The notes beneath the pieces were generated by a model. It saw nothing but the letters and a program-made list of their open reading frames with translations. It was not told the DNA's origin and made no database searches. A program made the translations under genes and the position numbers. Below are positions 40,383-50,247 of a stretch of DNA of 55,660 nucleotides, one piece after another; position 1 is the stretch's first letter; every line of letters starts with the position of its first letter. This DNA comes from Pseudomonadota bacterium (GTDB lineage: Bacteria > Pseudomonadota > Alphaproteobacteria > Sphingomonadales > Sphingomonadaceae), in the NCBI GenBank assembly GCA_963205265.1, contig CAUJJI010000160.1, positions 1 through 55,660 on the forward strand, in the 5' to 3' direction.

Positions 40383-42776
40383 TCACCTCCCGCTGAGGCC
40401 GCTTTCGGCCGCCGCGATCGAAGCGATCGTCCGCACGAAGCTGTCGGGATTGAGCGAAATCGAATCGATCCCGGTCTCGACCAGGAAGCGGGCGAAGTCG
40501 GGGTAGTTGCTCGGCGCCTGGCCGCAGATGCCGATCTTGATCCCGGCGGCATGGGCCCTGGCGATGGCCTGCGCGATCATCGTCGTCACGGCCGGATCGC
40601 GCTCGTCGAACAGCTCGGCCAGCAGGTCGCTGTCGCGGTCGACGCCGAGAACCAGCTGGGTCAGGTCGTTCGAGCCGATCGAGAAGCCGTCGAAGCGCCT
40701 GGCGAAGTCCTCGGCCAGGATGACGTTCGCGGGAATTTCGCACATCATGTAGACCAGCAGTCCGTTCTCGCCGCGGACAAGCCCGTTGGCCGCCATTTCC
40801 GCAAGGACGCGGTCGGCTTCGGCGGGAGTGCGGCAGAAGGGAATCATGACCACGACGTTCGCGAAGCCCAGTTCCTCGCGCACCCGCTTCAGCGCCCGGC
40901 ATTCGAGCGCGAAGCCCTCGCGGTAGTGCGGGCTGTAATAGCGCGAGGCGCCGCGGAAGCCGAGCATCGGGTTCTCCTCCTCGGGCTCGAAGGCCTTGCC
41001 GCCGAGGAGATGGGCATATTCGTTGGTCTTGAAGTCGCTGAGCCGGACGATGGCCGGATGGGGGTGATAAGGCGCGGCCAGGCGGGCGATGCCGCGTGCC
41101 AGCACGTCGACGAAGAATTCCGCCGGGCTCGCATAGTCCCGCGTCAGCTCGGCAATCGCGCGGTTGGCCTCGGCATCCACCCGCTCGGGGTGGATCAGCG
41201 CCATCGGATGCACCTTGATCAGGTTGTTGACGATGAATTCCATGCGGGCGAGGCCGACGCCCTTCGCCGGCAGCTGCCACCATTGGAACGCGGCGGCGGG
41301 ATCGGCGATATTGACCATGACCTGGGTGCGCGTCTCCGGCAGTGCGGCAAGGTCGACCGCTTCCTTCGCGAAGTCCAGCAACCCGTCGTAGACCAGTCCC
41401 TGGTCGCCGCCGGCGCAGGACAGGGTGATCGCCTGCCCATCGGCCAGGACCCGCGTCGCGTCGCCGGTGCCGATCACCGCCGGCACGCCCAGCTCGCGGC
41501 TGACGATCGCCGCATGGCTGGTGCTGCCGCCGTGGTCGGTGACGATCCCGGCGGCGCGGCGCATGATCGGCACCCAGTCGGGGTCGGTGTTGGCGGCGAC
41601 GAGGATCGCGCCTTCGGGGAAGCTGGCGATCCCGGAAACGTCGCGCACCAGGCAGGCCTTGCCGGCGGCGATCGCCGTGCCGACCGCGGCGCCGCGGACG
41701 ATCGGCTCGGCCTTCTGCTTGAGCCGGTAGGTCAGCATCTGCGTGCGGCTGCGGCCGGCCTGCACGGTCTCCGGCCGGGCCTGGACCAGGTAGAGCAGCC
41801 CGCTCTCGCCGTCCTTCGCCCATTCGATGTCCATCGGCCGGCCGTAGTGGCGCTCCACCACCCGGGCCCAGCGGGCCAGCTCGACGACTTCGGCATCGTC
41901 GAGCACCAGGGCGCGGCGCTCGGCAGGCGTGGTCTGGACGATCCGCGTCCGCCGGCTGCCGCCGCGCGCATAGACGAGCTTGATCGCCTTGCCGCCGCAG
42001 CTCTTCTCGATGATCGGCCGCAGCCGGGCGTCGTCGAGCAGCGGCTTGAACACGACGTAGCGGTCGGGATCCACCGAGCCCTGGACCACGGTCTCGCCCA
42101 GGCCCCAGGCGGCGCTGATCACCGCGACGTCGGGAAAGCCGGTGTCCGGATCGAGCGTGAACATCACTCCCGACCCGGCCAGGTCGGAGCGCACCATCTG
42201 CTGGACGCCGATCGACAGCGCGATGGCGAGATGATCGAAGCCCTTGGCCTCGCGGTAGCTGATGGCCCGGTCGGTGAACAGCGAGGCGAAGCAGCGCCGG
42301 CAGGCGTCGAGCAGGGCGCGGTGGCCGGCGACGTTGAGGAAGGTCTCCTGCTGCCCGGCGAAGCTGGCGTCGGGCAGGTCCTCCGCCGTGGCGCTGCTGC
42401 GCACGGCGACGGCCGGCTCGGCCACGCCAAGCGACGCGGCGAGCCGGTCGTAGGCGGCGCAGATTTCCGTCTGCAGGGCTTCCGGCATGCGGCCCGTCAG
42501 CATGAGCTCGCGGATCGCCGCGCCGGCGGCCTGCAGGTCGGCCTCGCCGGAGCGATAGGCATGGATGTGGCGCCCGATCGCCTGTTCGAAGCCGTTCGCG
42601 GCGATGTAGCTGCGGTAGGCGGCGGCCGTGGTCGCGAAGCCGTCCGGCACGCGGACGCCGTAGCCGCCGAGCGCGCGGATCATCTCACCCAGCGAGGCAT
42701 TCTTGCCCCCGACTCTGGGAACGTCGGTGATCGCGATTTCGTCGAAGCGAAGGATGCTGGTGTGCTCGGCGGCCAT
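40383..42776 (-). CDS. ppsA: Phosphoenolpyruvate synthase
   Basis: 797 aa, the usual length. It converts pyruvate, ATP and water to PEP, AMP and phosphate, for growth on organic acids. It has an N-terminal ATP-grasp domain (VGGKNASLGEM; AVRSSATAEDLPDASFAGQQE), a central swivelling phosphohistidine domain with His in GGSTSHAAIVSRELG (about 421), and a C-terminal PEP/pyruvate barrel (GFRGASRY; ICGQAPSNYPDFA with the conserved Cys about 749). GGGAGAAGCAGGA precedes the ATG. It would let the cell make sugars from the acids produced by the catabolic island. Confidence 0.93.
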   Translation of the reverse strand: MAAEHTSILRFDEIAITDVPRVGGKNASLGEMIRALGGYGVRVPDGFATTAAAYRSYIAANGFEQAIGRHIHAYRSGEADLQAAGAAIRELMLTGRMPEALQTEICAAYDRLAASLGVAEPAVAVRSSATAEDLPDASFAGQQETFLNVAGHRALLDACRRCFASLFTDRAISYREAKGFDHLAIALSIGVQQMVRSDLAGSGVMFTLDPDTGFPDVAVISAAWGLGETVVQGSVDPDRYVVFKPLLDDARLRPIIEKSCGGKAIKLVYARGGSRRTRIVQTTPAERRALVLDDAEVVELARWARVVERHYGRPMDIEWAKDGESGLLYLVQARPETVQAGRSRTQMLTYRLKQKAEPIVRGAAVGTAIAAGKACLVRDVSGIASFPEGAILVAANTDPDWVPIMRRAAGIVTDHGGSTSHAAIVSRELGVPAVIGTGDATRVLADGQAITLSCAGGDQGLVYDGLLDFAKEAVDLAALPETRTQVMVNIADPAAAFQWWQLPAKGVGLARMEFIVNNLIKVHPMALIHPERVDAEANRAIAELTRDYASPAEFFVDVLARGIARLAAPYHPHPAIVRLSDFKTNEYAHLLGGKAFEPEEENPMLGFRGASRYYSPHYREGFALECRALKRVREELGFANVVVMIPFCRTPAEADRVLAEMAANGLVRGENGLLVYMMCEIPANVILAEDFARRFDGFSIGSNDLTQLVLGVDRDSDLLAELFDERDPAVTTMIAQAIARAHAAGIKIGICGQAPSNYPDFARFLVETGIDSISLNPDSFVRTIASIAAAESGLSGR

Positions 42777-42892
42777 GTCCTGCTTCTCCCTATAGATCGA
42801 CCTAGTCAGCAGGCCGGCGCCGATTGGCCAATCCGGTACTTACCGGATAAGGAAACGGGCACGCCCGGGGCAAGTAGGCGCTATTCCCGGAC

Positions 42893-43663
42893 GTGGCCAG
42901 GATCTGGACGAGTGATGCGAAGGTGAATGTCGCCAACCCTGCGGACCGCGAACCGACGGCAGAGCCCGCTTTCCGGGCAGAGGGGCTGCGCAAGGTCTAC
43001 CAGACCGGCGAAACCGAAGTGCATGCGCTGCGGGGCGTCGACCTGGAGATCCCGGCCGGCGAGATGCTCGTGCTGCTCGGTCCCTCGGGCAGCGGCAAGT
43101 CGACGCTGCTGAACCTGCTCGGCGGGCTCGACCGGCCGACGTCGGGCAGGCTGTTCTACCGGGATCTGGAGCTGACCGGTCTCGACGAGAAGGGCATGAC
43201 CCGGTTCCGCCGCTCAGAGATCGGCTTCATCTTCCAGTTCTACAACCTGATGCCCAGCCTGACGGCGGAGGAGAACGTCCGGCTGGTCACCGACATCGCG
43301 GCCCATCCGATGGATGCGGTGGAAGCCCTGGCGCTGGTCGGCCTGGCCGATCGCCGCGATCACTACCCCGCCCAGCTTTCCGGCGGTGAGCAGCAGCGCG
43401 TCGCCGTGGCGCGGGCGATCGCCAAGCAGCCCGGCGTGCTGCTCTGCGACGAGCCGACCGGCGCGCTCGACAGCACCACCGGCATCCGCGTGCTGGAGAC
43501 GCTGGCCACGGCCAACCGCGAACTCGGCGCGACAGTCGTGGTGATCACCCACAATGTCGGGATCGCGGCCATGGCCGACCGGGTGTTCCATTTCCTCGAC
43601 GGCAACATCGCCCGCACCGAAGTGCACGAGCACCCGATCTCGCCGCTGGAGATCAGCTGGTGA
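42893..43663 (+). CDS. ABC transporter ATP-binding protein (MacB/LolD type)
   Basis: 256 aa. Walker A is GPSGSGKST (about 62-70), the signature is LSGGEQQRVAVARA (about 161), and Walker B is VLLCDEPTGALD. The MacB/LolD/DevA group is suggested by LRGVDLEIPAGE and NLLGGLDRPTSG. Start codon is uncertain: GTG 42893 gives a 30-residue lead before homology, and GTG 42923 is possible. Its stop overlaps the permease start (GTGA), so the two subunits are coupled. Confidence 0.87.
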   Translation: MARIWTSDAKVNVANPADREPTAEPAFRAEGLRKVYQTGETEVHALRGVDLEIPAGEMLVLLGPSGSGKSTLLNLLGGLDRPTSGRLFYRDLELTGLDEKGMTRFRRSEIGFIFQFYNLMPSLTAEENVRLVTDIAAHPMDAVEALALVGLADRRDHYPAQLSGGEQQRVAVARAIAKQPGVLLCDEPTGALDSTTGIRVLETLATANRELGATVVVITHNVGIAAMADRVFHFLDGNIARTEVHEHPISPLEISW

Positions 43664-46023
43664 CGGCGCTCGACCTCAAGCTGGTGCGCGACCTGTGGCG
43701 GATGCGGGGGCAGGCGCTTGCGATTGCGCTCGTGCTGGCGGCGGCTACGGCGACCTTCGTGCTCTCGATGGGCGTGCACCGCTCGCTGACCGAAACGCGC
43801 GACGCCTATTACGAGCGCAACGCCTTCGCCGACGTCTTCGCCGAGATGACCCGGGCACCGCGCGCCGTGCTGCCGCAGATCGCGGCGATAGCCGGCGTCA
43901 AGCGGGTCGAGGGGACGATCCGCCAATTCGCGACGCTCGATTTCCCCGACCGGGTCGAGCCGGTGCGGGCGCTGATCAATTCGGTCGACGAACATGGCCG
44001 GACGCGGCTGAACCGCATCAAGCTTCGCCAGGGGCGCCTGCCCCAGGCCGGGGCGGCGGACGAGGTCGTCGTCGACGAGGTCTTCGCCAAGGCCAACGGC
44101 CTCGACATCGGCGACCGCGTCGACGCGCTGATCTACGGCCGCAAGCAGTCGCTGCGGATCGTCGGGACCGGGCTCGCGCCCAACTACATCTACGCGATGG
44201 CGCCCGGCGACCTGATCCCCGACGACCGGCGCTTCGGCATCCTGTGGATGGGCGAGAAGGCGCTCGAAGCGGCGACCGACCGGACCGAGGCGATCAACGC
44301 GCTGTCGCTGACGCTCGAGCGGGGCGCGGCGCAGGCGGAAGTGATCCGCAAGGTCGATTCCCTGCTCGACCGCTACGGCGGCACCGGCGCCTATGGCCGC
44401 GAAGATCAGCTGTCGAACACGTTCCTCGACAACGAGCTGATGCAGCTCGAAGCGCTGACCCGGGTGATCCCGCCGATCTTCCTGCTGGTCTCGACCTTCC
44501 TGGTCTATATCGTGCTCGGGCGGATGATCCGGACCGAGCGGACGCAGATCGGGCTGGTCAAGGCCTTCGGCTATTCGGACTGGGCGATCGGCTGGCACTA
44601 CCTGAAGTTCGCGCTGGCCATCGCGGTCCTGGCGACGATCCTGGGGTCGTTCGCCGGGACCTGGATGGGGCAGGGCATGACCCGGCTCTATGCGCAGTAT
44701 TACCGCTTTCCGTTCCTGTACTACGAGATCGCGCCTTCGGTCTTCCTCGGCGCGGCCGGCCTGTCGATCGGCGCTGCGGCGCTCGGGGCGCTGGGTGGGG
44801 TGCGCGAGGCGGTCAGGCTCAACCCTGCCGTCGCCATGAGCCCGCCGCCGCCGCCGGTCTACCGCACGGGACTGGTCGAGCGGCTGGGCGCATGGGGCGG
44901 CTTTACCGCCACTGGCAACATGATCGCCCGCCACATCGCCCGCTGGCCCTGGCGCTCGGCGGTGACCGTGCTCGGCGTGGCGCTGTCGATGGGGCTGCTG
45001 TTCGCCACCATGCAATTCGTCGATTCGAGCAAGGTGATGCTCGATTCCTATTTCTACCGTGCCCAGCGCCAGGACCTGACTGTGACTTTCATCGAACCGC
45101 GCAACGAGGACGTGCTGTTCGAACTGTCCCAGCTGCGCGGAGTGCTGCGGGCGGAGCCGATCCGCGCGGTGCCGGTGAAGATCGGCAGGGGCAACCGCAC
45201 CGAACGCAGCGCTATCGAGAGCGCGCCCGCAGGCGCGACGCTGACGGCCCGGATCGATGCCGACGGCCGCGAGATCGAACTTCCCCCCGCCGGGCTGATG
45301 ATGAGCCGGCAGCTCGCCGACAAGCTGGGCGCGCGGGCGGGCGACAGGGTTCTGGTCGAGATGCTCGGCGGGCGCAGGACGACGATCTACCTGCCGGTCG
45401 CGGCGGTGATCGATGAATTCATCGGCGAAAGAGTCTATGCCAGCGAAGCGACGATGGACCGTATCGCCCGCGATGCCGCGCCGGCCGGCTCCGCCCTGCT
45501 GCGGATCGATTCCAGCCAGCGGCGGCGGATTCTGTCCGAGCTCAAGGCGATGCCCGAAGTGCTTGGGGTAACCGAGCGCAGTGCGGCCATGGGGAAGTTC
45601 GAGGACATGATCGACGAGAACATCAACACCATGCTCGCCTTCTACATCTCCTTCGCTTCGGCGATCGCCGTCGGCGTCGTCTACAACAGCGCCCGCATCC
45701 TGTTTTCCGAGCGCGTTCACGAGCTGGCGACGCTGCGGGTGCTCGGCTACTACCGCAGCGAAGTGGGGGTCGTGCTGCTCGGCGAGCTGGCGGTGCTGGT
45801 GCTGGCGGCGGTGCCGGTCGGCTGCGTGATCGGCAACTGGCTGGCGCGGCTGATGACGGCGATGTTCAGTTCCGACCTGTTCCGGCTGCCCTTCGCGCCG
45901 TCGCCGGCGAGCTACGGCTACTCGGCGCTGGTGGTGCTGGGCGCGGCCTCGCTGACTGCCCTGCTCGTGGCGCGGCGGGTGCTCGAGCTGGACATGGTCA
46001 GAGTTCTCAAGGCGCGCGAATGA
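43660..46023 (+). CDS. ABC transporter permease (FtsX/MacB-like, large)
   Basis: 787 aa inner-membrane protein. A first helix (AIALVLAAATATFVLSMG) and periplasmic domain precede helices near 265-290 and 310-390. A second, homologous set follows (helix about 430-455, periplasmic loop with SSKVMLDSYFY, then four helices to the end). This duplicated FtsX plan matches large LolE/MacB-type exporters of the DevC group. Start GTG 43660 overlaps the ATPase stop, and its own stop overlaps the adaptor start (ATGA). It probably exports a lipid, peptide or drug with the following adaptor. Confidence 0.87.
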   Translation: MTALDLKLVRDLWRMRGQALAIALVLAAATATFVLSMGVHRSLTETRDAYYERNAFADVFAEMTRAPRAVLPQIAAIAGVKRVEGTIRQFATLDFPDRVEPVRALINSVDEHGRTRLNRIKLRQGRLPQAGAADEVVVDEVFAKANGLDIGDRVDALIYGRKQSLRIVGTGLAPNYIYAMAPGDLIPDDRRFGILWMGEKALEAATDRTEAINALSLTLERGAAQAEVIRKVDSLLDRYGGTGAYGREDQLSNTFLDNELMQLEALTRVIPPIFLLVSTFLVYIVLGRMIRTERTQIGLVKAFGYSDWAIGWHYLKFALAIAVLATILGSFAGTWMGQGMTRLYAQYYRFPFLYYEIAPSVFLGAAGLSIGAAALGALGGVREAVRLNPAVAMSPPPPPVYRTGLVERLGAWGGFTATGNMIARHIARWPWRSAVTVLGVALSMGLLFATMQFVDSSKVMLDSYFYRAQRQDLTVTFIEPRNEDVLFELSQLRGVLRAEPIRAVPVKIGRGNRTERSAIESAPAGATLTARIDADGREIELPPAGLMMSRQLADKLGARAGDRVLVEMLGGRRTTIYLPVAAVIDEFIGERVYASEATMDRIARDAAPAGSALLRIDSSQRRRILSELKAMPEVLGVTERSAAMGKFEDMIDENINTMLAFYISFASAIAVGVVYNSARILFSERVHELATLRVLGYYRSEVGVVLLGELAVLVLAAVPVGCVIGNWLARLMTAMFSSDLFRLPFAPSPASYGYSALVVLGAASLTALLVARRVLELDMVRVLKARE

Positions 46024-47174
46024 TGTGGCAAGCGATCAAGCGGTGGCGCTGGGCGCTCTTGGCGGTGGCGGTGCTGCTGGCCGGCCTCGCCGTGGCGTTC
46101 TGGCCGGAAGCGGCACCGGTCGATACCGGCCGGGTCACGCGTGGGCCGATGGCCGTCGGCATCACCGACGACGGCGTGACGCGGGCAGAGGATTTCTACG
46201 TCGTCTCGGCGCCGGTGACCGGCTACCTGACCCGCATCGAGCTGGAACCCGGCGACACGGTGGCGCGCGGCGCGCTGGTCACGGTGATGACCGGGCAGCC
46301 TTCGATGCCGCTCGATCCGCGCAGCAGCCGCGAAGCGCGCAGTGCGCTGGCGGCGGCGCGGGCGGCGGAAAGCGGCGCCGCTGCGGCGCTGGCGCAGTCG
46401 CGGCGCGACCTGTCGCGGGCGGAGCAGCTGGCCGGCCGAGGCTTCCTGCCGCGCGCCCAGCTCGAGGCGGCGCGCACGCGGGTCGCCGGCGACGTGGCCG
46501 CGCTGCAGCAGAGCCGCGCCGAAACCGCCCGCATCGCCGCGATGCTCTCGGAGCCGACCGGGCCGGCGGCAAGGCCGGTGCCGGTGCGCGCGCCGGCCGG
46601 CGGATCGGTGCTGAGCGTCATAACCGAGAGCGAAGGCGTGATCGCCCAGGGCACGCCGCTGATGACCATCGGCGATCCGCGCCGCATCGAAGCGGTGGTC
46701 GACCTGCTCTCGCGCGAGGCGGTCCGGGTGAAGCCCGGCGACCGGGTCGAGATCACCGAATGGGGCGGGCAGGAGCCGCTTGTCGGCCGCGTCACCCGGA
46801 TCGAGCCGTTCGGGCGGCTGAAGATCTCGGCGCTCGGCATCGAGGAGCAGCGGGTCAACGTCATCGTCGGCTTCGACCCGGCAGAGGCAGGCAAGGCCGC
46901 GCGGCTGGGCCACGGCTACCAGATCGACGCGACGGTAATCCTGTGGAGCGCCAAGGACGTGCTGCGGGTGCCGATCGGCGCACTGTTCCGCGGCGAGGAC
47001 GGCTCGTGGCATGCCTTCGTCGTCGAGGGCGGCCGCGCGCGCGAACGCAAGCTCGACCTGGATCACGTGAACGACGAATTCGGCGAGGTCCGGGGCGGGC
47101 TGGCGGCGGGCGAGACGGTGATCCTCAATCCGGCCAATGCCGTCACCGACGGCGCGCGAGTCGAGGCGCGCTAG
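46020..47174 (+). CDS. HlyD/DevB-family membrane fusion protein
   Basis: 384 aa periplasmic adaptor. An uncleaved inner-membrane anchor is at about 10-29 (RWALLAVAVLLAGLAVAFW). The alpha-helical hairpin is about 100-175 (ALAQSRRDLSRAEQLAGRGF and a second helix), flanked by the lipoyl halves (VTGYLTRIELEPGD; RAPAGGSVLSVITESEG). A beta-barrel domain follows. It completes a tripartite exporter with the two ABC genes. No outer-membrane TolC-like gene is adjacent. Confidence 0.86.
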   Translation: MMWQAIKRWRWALLAVAVLLAGLAVAFWPEAAPVDTGRVTRGPMAVGITDDGVTRAEDFYVVSAPVTGYLTRIELEPGDTVARGALVTVMTGQPSMPLDPRSSREARSALAAARAAESGAAAALAQSRRDLSRAEQLAGRGFLPRAQLEAARTRVAGDVAALQQSRAETARIAAMLSEPTGPAARPVPVRAPAGGSVLSVITESEGVIAQGTPLMTIGDPRRIEAVVDLLSREAVRVKPGDRVEITEWGGQEPLVGRVTRIEPFGRLKISALGIEEQRVNVIVGFDPAEAGKAARLGHGYQIDATVILWSAKDVLRVPIGALFRGEDGSWHAFVVEGGRARERKLDLDHVNDEFGEVRGGLAAGETVILNPANAVTDGARVEAR

Positions 47175-47247
47175 CGGCGGCATCCTTTCCACACCCGCGA
47201 ATGGGCTCGCACTTGCGAAAACCGCGCATTCCTGCGATTCTCCCGCG

Positions 47248-48273
47248 ATGACACCAGCGATCTTCGGCATTGCGGGGCCGACTCTGTCTGCCGACGAGCG
47301 CGCCTTCTTCCGCGAGTCCGACCCGGCCGGCTACATCGTGTTCGGCCGCAACGTCGTCGACCGGGCGCAGCTGCGGGCGCTGACCGACGACTTGCGCACG
47401 ATCCACGGGCGCGAGCGGCTGTTCATCTGCATCGACCAGGAAGGCGGCCGGGTCGCGCGGATGAAGCCGCCCGAATGGCTCGCCTTCCCGCCCGGAGAGG
47501 TGTTCGACCGGCTTTACGACATCGCCCCCGCCACGGCCATCGAAGCGGCCCGGGTCAATGCCCAGGCCCTGGCGATCGACCTGGCCGAAGCCGGCATCAC
47601 GGTCGACTGCCACCCGGTGCTCGACGTCCGCCAGCCCGGCGCGCACGACGTGATCGGCGACCGTGCTTTCGGTGCGGAGCCGCAGCGCGTGGCTGCGCTC
47701 GGCCGCGCGGTGCTCGACGGGCTGGCGCGCAGCGGCGTCGCCGGCACGATCAAGCACATGCCGGGCCACGGCCGCGCCATGGCCGACAGCCACAAGGAAC
47801 TGCCCACGGTCACGGCGAGCGAGGAAGAGCTTGCCGCCGACCTCGCGCCTTTCCAGGCGCTGGCCCGCCATCCGATCGGCATGACGGCCCACGTCCGCTA
47901 CACCGCCTGGGACGACGAGAACCCGGGCACGCTGTCGCCCTTCGTCGTCGGCGAGGTGATCCGCAAGCGCATCGGCTTCGACGGCCTGCTGCTGACCGAC
48001 GATCTCGACATGGAGGCACTGTCGGGCACCGTTCCCGAGCGCGCGGAGCGGGCGATCGCCGCCGGCTGCGACCTGGCGCTCAACTGCTGGGCGAAGCTCG
48101 AGGACATGGCAGGCATCGCTGCGCGGCTGCCCGCCATGTCGCCGGCGACCGCCGCCCGGCTCGACCGCGCGCTGGCGCTGGCGGGCGCGGGCGGGAGCGG
48201 GGACCAGGCGCAACTGATCGCCAAGCGCGACGCTCTCCTGGCAGTCGCGGCCGATGTAGGAGCGCGGGCTTGA
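47248..48273 (+). CDS. nagZ: Beta-N-acetylhexosaminidase
   Basis: 341 aa, cytoplasmic family-3 glycosidase that removes N-acetylglucosamine from muropeptides during cell-wall recycling. DQEGGRVARM (about 63-72), KHMPGHG (168-174, with catalytic His) and LLTDDLDMEAL (the Asp nucleophile) are present. ATG 47248 is chosen since homology begins MTPAIFGIAG. Its stop overlaps the scpA start codon, the order usual in sphingomonads. Confidence 0.92.
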   Translation: MTPAIFGIAGPTLSADERAFFRESDPAGYIVFGRNVVDRAQLRALTDDLRTIHGRERLFICIDQEGGRVARMKPPEWLAFPPGEVFDRLYDIAPATAIEAARVNAQALAIDLAEAGITVDCHPVLDVRQPGAHDVIGDRAFGAEPQRVAALGRAVLDGLARSGVAGTIKHMPGHGRAMADSHKELPTVTASEEELAADLAPFQALARHPIGMTAHVRYTAWDDENPGTLSPFVVGEVIRKRIGFDGLLLTDDLDMEALSGTVPERAERAIAAGCDLALNCWAKLEDMAGIAARLPAMSPATAARLDRALALAGAGGSGDQAQLIAKRDALLAVAADVGARA

Positions 48274-49079
48274 ACCTCGATCTCGGCCCCACCCCCGGCC
48301 TGCCGCTGACCGGCGGCGAGGAGGAATGGGAAGGGCCTGCCTCGATGCCGAGCGAAGACAGCGCGCTTTACCTCGAGCTCGACGGCTGGGAAGGCCCGCT
48401 CGACCTGCTGCTCGATCTCGCCCGCAGGCAGAAGGTGGACCTGCGCCGGATCTCGATCCTCGAGCTGGTCGACCAGTATCTCGTCTATATCGAGCGGGCC
48501 GAAGCGCTGCGGCTGGAGCTGGCGGCCGACTACCTGGTGATGGCCGCCTGGCTCGCCTACCTGAAGTCGGCGCTGCTGCTGCCCAGGGAGGAGCAGGAGG
48601 ACCCCAGTCCGGAAGAACTGGCGCTGCGCCTGCAGATGCGGCTGCAGCGGCTGAGCGCCATGCGCGAGGCGGCGGCGCGGCTGATGGGGCGCGACCGGCT
48701 TGGCCGCGACGTCTTCCGCCGCGGCATGCCCGAGGGGCTGCGCACCGACCGCCGCAATCGCTGGCAATGCGACTGGTTCGACCTGATCCAGGCCTATGGC
48801 CAGGTCGAGGCGCGCACCGCGCCGGTGGTGCACGTCGTGCGCGACCGCATGGTGATGACGCTCGACAGCGCGCTTTCGCGCGTGTCGTCGATGCTCGGCG
48901 TGCGGCTGGACTGGGTCGAGCTGCAGGAGTTCCTGCCGCAACACGTCGATCCGCGGCTGCGGCGCTCGGCGCTGGCTTCCAGCTTCGTCGCGGCGCTGGA
49001 ACTGGCGCGGCTGGGCAAGGCGGAGCTGGCGCAGGACGAGGTCTTCGGGCCGCTGCGCTTGCGGCGGGTGACGGCATGA
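48270..49079 (+). CDS. scpA: Segregation and condensation protein A
   Basis: 269 aa kleisin subunit of the Smc-ScpA-ScpB chromosome condensin. The conserved start is YLELDGWEGPLDLLLDLARRQ, and the C-terminal winged helix contains FVAALELARLGKAEL. TTG 48270, overlapping the nagZ stop and with GGAG 9 nt upstream, is chosen; ATG 48345, immediately before the conserved domain, is an alternative. The next gene, scpB, overlaps its stop. Confidence 0.9.
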   Translation: MNLDLGPTPGLPLTGGEEEWEGPASMPSEDSALYLELDGWEGPLDLLLDLARRQKVDLRRISILELVDQYLVYIERAEALRLELAADYLVMAAWLAYLKSALLLPREEQEDPSPEELALRLQMRLQRLSAMREAAARLMGRDRLGRDVFRRGMPEGLRTDRRNRWQCDWFDLIQAYGQVEARTAPVVHVVRDRMVMTLDSALSRVSSMLGVRLDWVELQEFLPQHVDPRLRRSALASSFVAALELARLGKAELAQDEVFGPLRLRRVTA

Positions 49080-49663
49080 GCGCGCCAGACGACCTCGTCC
49101 GGGCAGTGGAGGCGACTCTCTTCGCCGCCGAGGAGCCGATGACTGCCGAGGCGATCTCCGCCCATCTCGGCGGGGCGGACGTGCGCGCGGCGCTGGCCGA
49201 GCTGGCCGCCCACTACGAGGGGCGCGGCGTGCAGCTGGTCGAGCGCGGCAAGCGCTGGCACTTCCAGACCGCGCCCGACCTTGCCCACCTGCTGCGCCGC
49301 GAGCGCGAGGACGTCCGCCGCCTGTCGCGCGCGGCGACCGAGGTGCTGGCGATCGTCGCCTACCACGAACCGGTCAGCCGCGCCGAGATCGAGGCGATCC
49401 GCGGCGTCCAGACCGCCAAGGGCACACTCGACGTGCTGATGGAAGCGGGCTGGGTGCGGACTGCCGGGCGGCGCGAAGTGCCTGGGCGGCCGGTGATCTA
49501 TGCGACCACGCCAGCCTTCCTCGCCCACTTTGGCCTCGAATCGCGCAAGGACCTGCCCGGCATCGACGAACTGCGCGCGGCCGGGCTGCTCGAGCCCGTC
49601 GACGACGCGATGGTCGAGCTGGCGCTGGCGGGCGGGGATGAGGGCGACGAGAGCGACGGCTGA
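49076..49663 (+). CDS. scpB: Segregation and condensation protein B
   Basis: 195 aa. Tandem winged helices with the family hallmarks: LVRAVEATLFAAEEPMTAEAI, LSRAATEVLAIVAYHEPVSRAEIE and IRGVQTAKGTLDVLMEAGWV. It binds the ScpA linker. ATG 49076 overlaps the scpA stop (ATGA). Confidence 0.92.
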   Translation: MSAPDDLVRAVEATLFAAEEPMTAEAISAHLGGADVRAALAELAAHYEGRGVQLVERGKRWHFQTAPDLAHLLRREREDVRRLSRAATEVLAIVAYHEPVSRAEIEAIRGVQTAKGTLDVLMEAGWVRTAGRREVPGRPVIYATTPAFLAHFGLESRKDLPGIDELRAAGLLEPVDDAMVELALAGGDEGDESDG

Positions 49664-49664
49664 T

Positions 49665-49757
49665 CGTCGTCCCGGGCTTGATCCGGCACCGCAGGCCTCG
49701 TCGACGGAGCGTTCCGCCCGAAGGAGAGCGGTCCCGGGTCAAGCCCGGGACGACGAG
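49665..49757. repeat. Intergenic repeat family B, tandem copy 1
   Basis: CGTCGTCCCGGGCTTGATC at the start and CGGGACGACG at the end are inverted. The middle has TCGTCGACGGAGCG. Same unit as 24721-24815. Confidence 0.75.
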
Positions 49758-49781
49758 GGGGCGGCACGACGGTGAGGCACA

Positions 49782-49874
49782 CGTCGTCCCGGACTTGATC
49801 CGGGACCGCTGGCCTCGTCGACGGAACGGTCTGCCCGAAGGAGAGCGGTCCCGGGTCAAGCCCGGGATGACGAG
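49782..49874. repeat. Intergenic repeat family B, tandem copy 2
   Basis: Nearly identical to the copy at 49665-49757; both are followed by GAGGGGGCGGCACGAC, so the pair arose by tandem duplication of about 117 bases. Confidence 0.78.
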
Positions 49875-49991
49875 GGGGCGGCACGACAATCGTTTTGCGA
49901 TTGCGAACAGACTGGCAAGTCCCGCTGAAAGCGCCTAAATAGGGAAGATCATCCGGTTCGCATCGCGCCGGGTACATTCGGAGTCGATTAG

Positions 49992-50225
49992 ATGGGTTTT
50001 GGATCACTCTGGCACTGGATCATCGTGCTGCTGGTCGTGCTGGTGCTGTTCGGCCGAGGCCGGATCTCGGAAATCATGGGCGACTTCGGCAAGGGCATCA
50101 AAAGCTTCAAGCAGGGCCTGAACGACGAAGATCGTCCTGCCGCTCCGCCGCCGGCGAAGATCGCCGGGCCCGAGAGTGCGCCGACGAACACCACCGGCGA
50201 GACGTCGACCACCGGCAACTCGTGA
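49992..50225 (+). CDS. tatA: Sec-independent translocase protein TatA
   Basis: 77 aa. One N-terminal membrane helix ([16 protein letters not shown]), the FGRGRI hinge typical of TatA, then an amphipathic helix with [14 protein letters not shown]. It forms the pore of the twin-arginine system for folded proteins. It is first in tatABC. Confidence 0.93.
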   Translation: MGFGSLWHWIIVLLVVLVLFGRGRISEIMGDFGKGIKSFKQGLNDEDRPAAPPPAKIAGPESAPTNTTGETSTTGNS

Positions 50226-50247
50226 GGCCTTTCGAGGCTCGCTAGCG

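Larger units (their letters stand above)
49664..49991. other. Non-coding stretch of 328 bases between scpB and tatA
   Basis: It holds two tandem family B repeats (49665-49757 and 49782-49874), repeating about every 117 bases, then about 115 bases with no recognised gene that probably carry the tatA promoter and leader. Confidence 0.65.

Noticed and set aside
49665..49874. Tandem repeats considered as a CRISPR array
   Set aside because: Only two units of about 117 bases, GC-rich with inverted ends, no short regular spacers and no cas genes; copies occur singly elsewhere.
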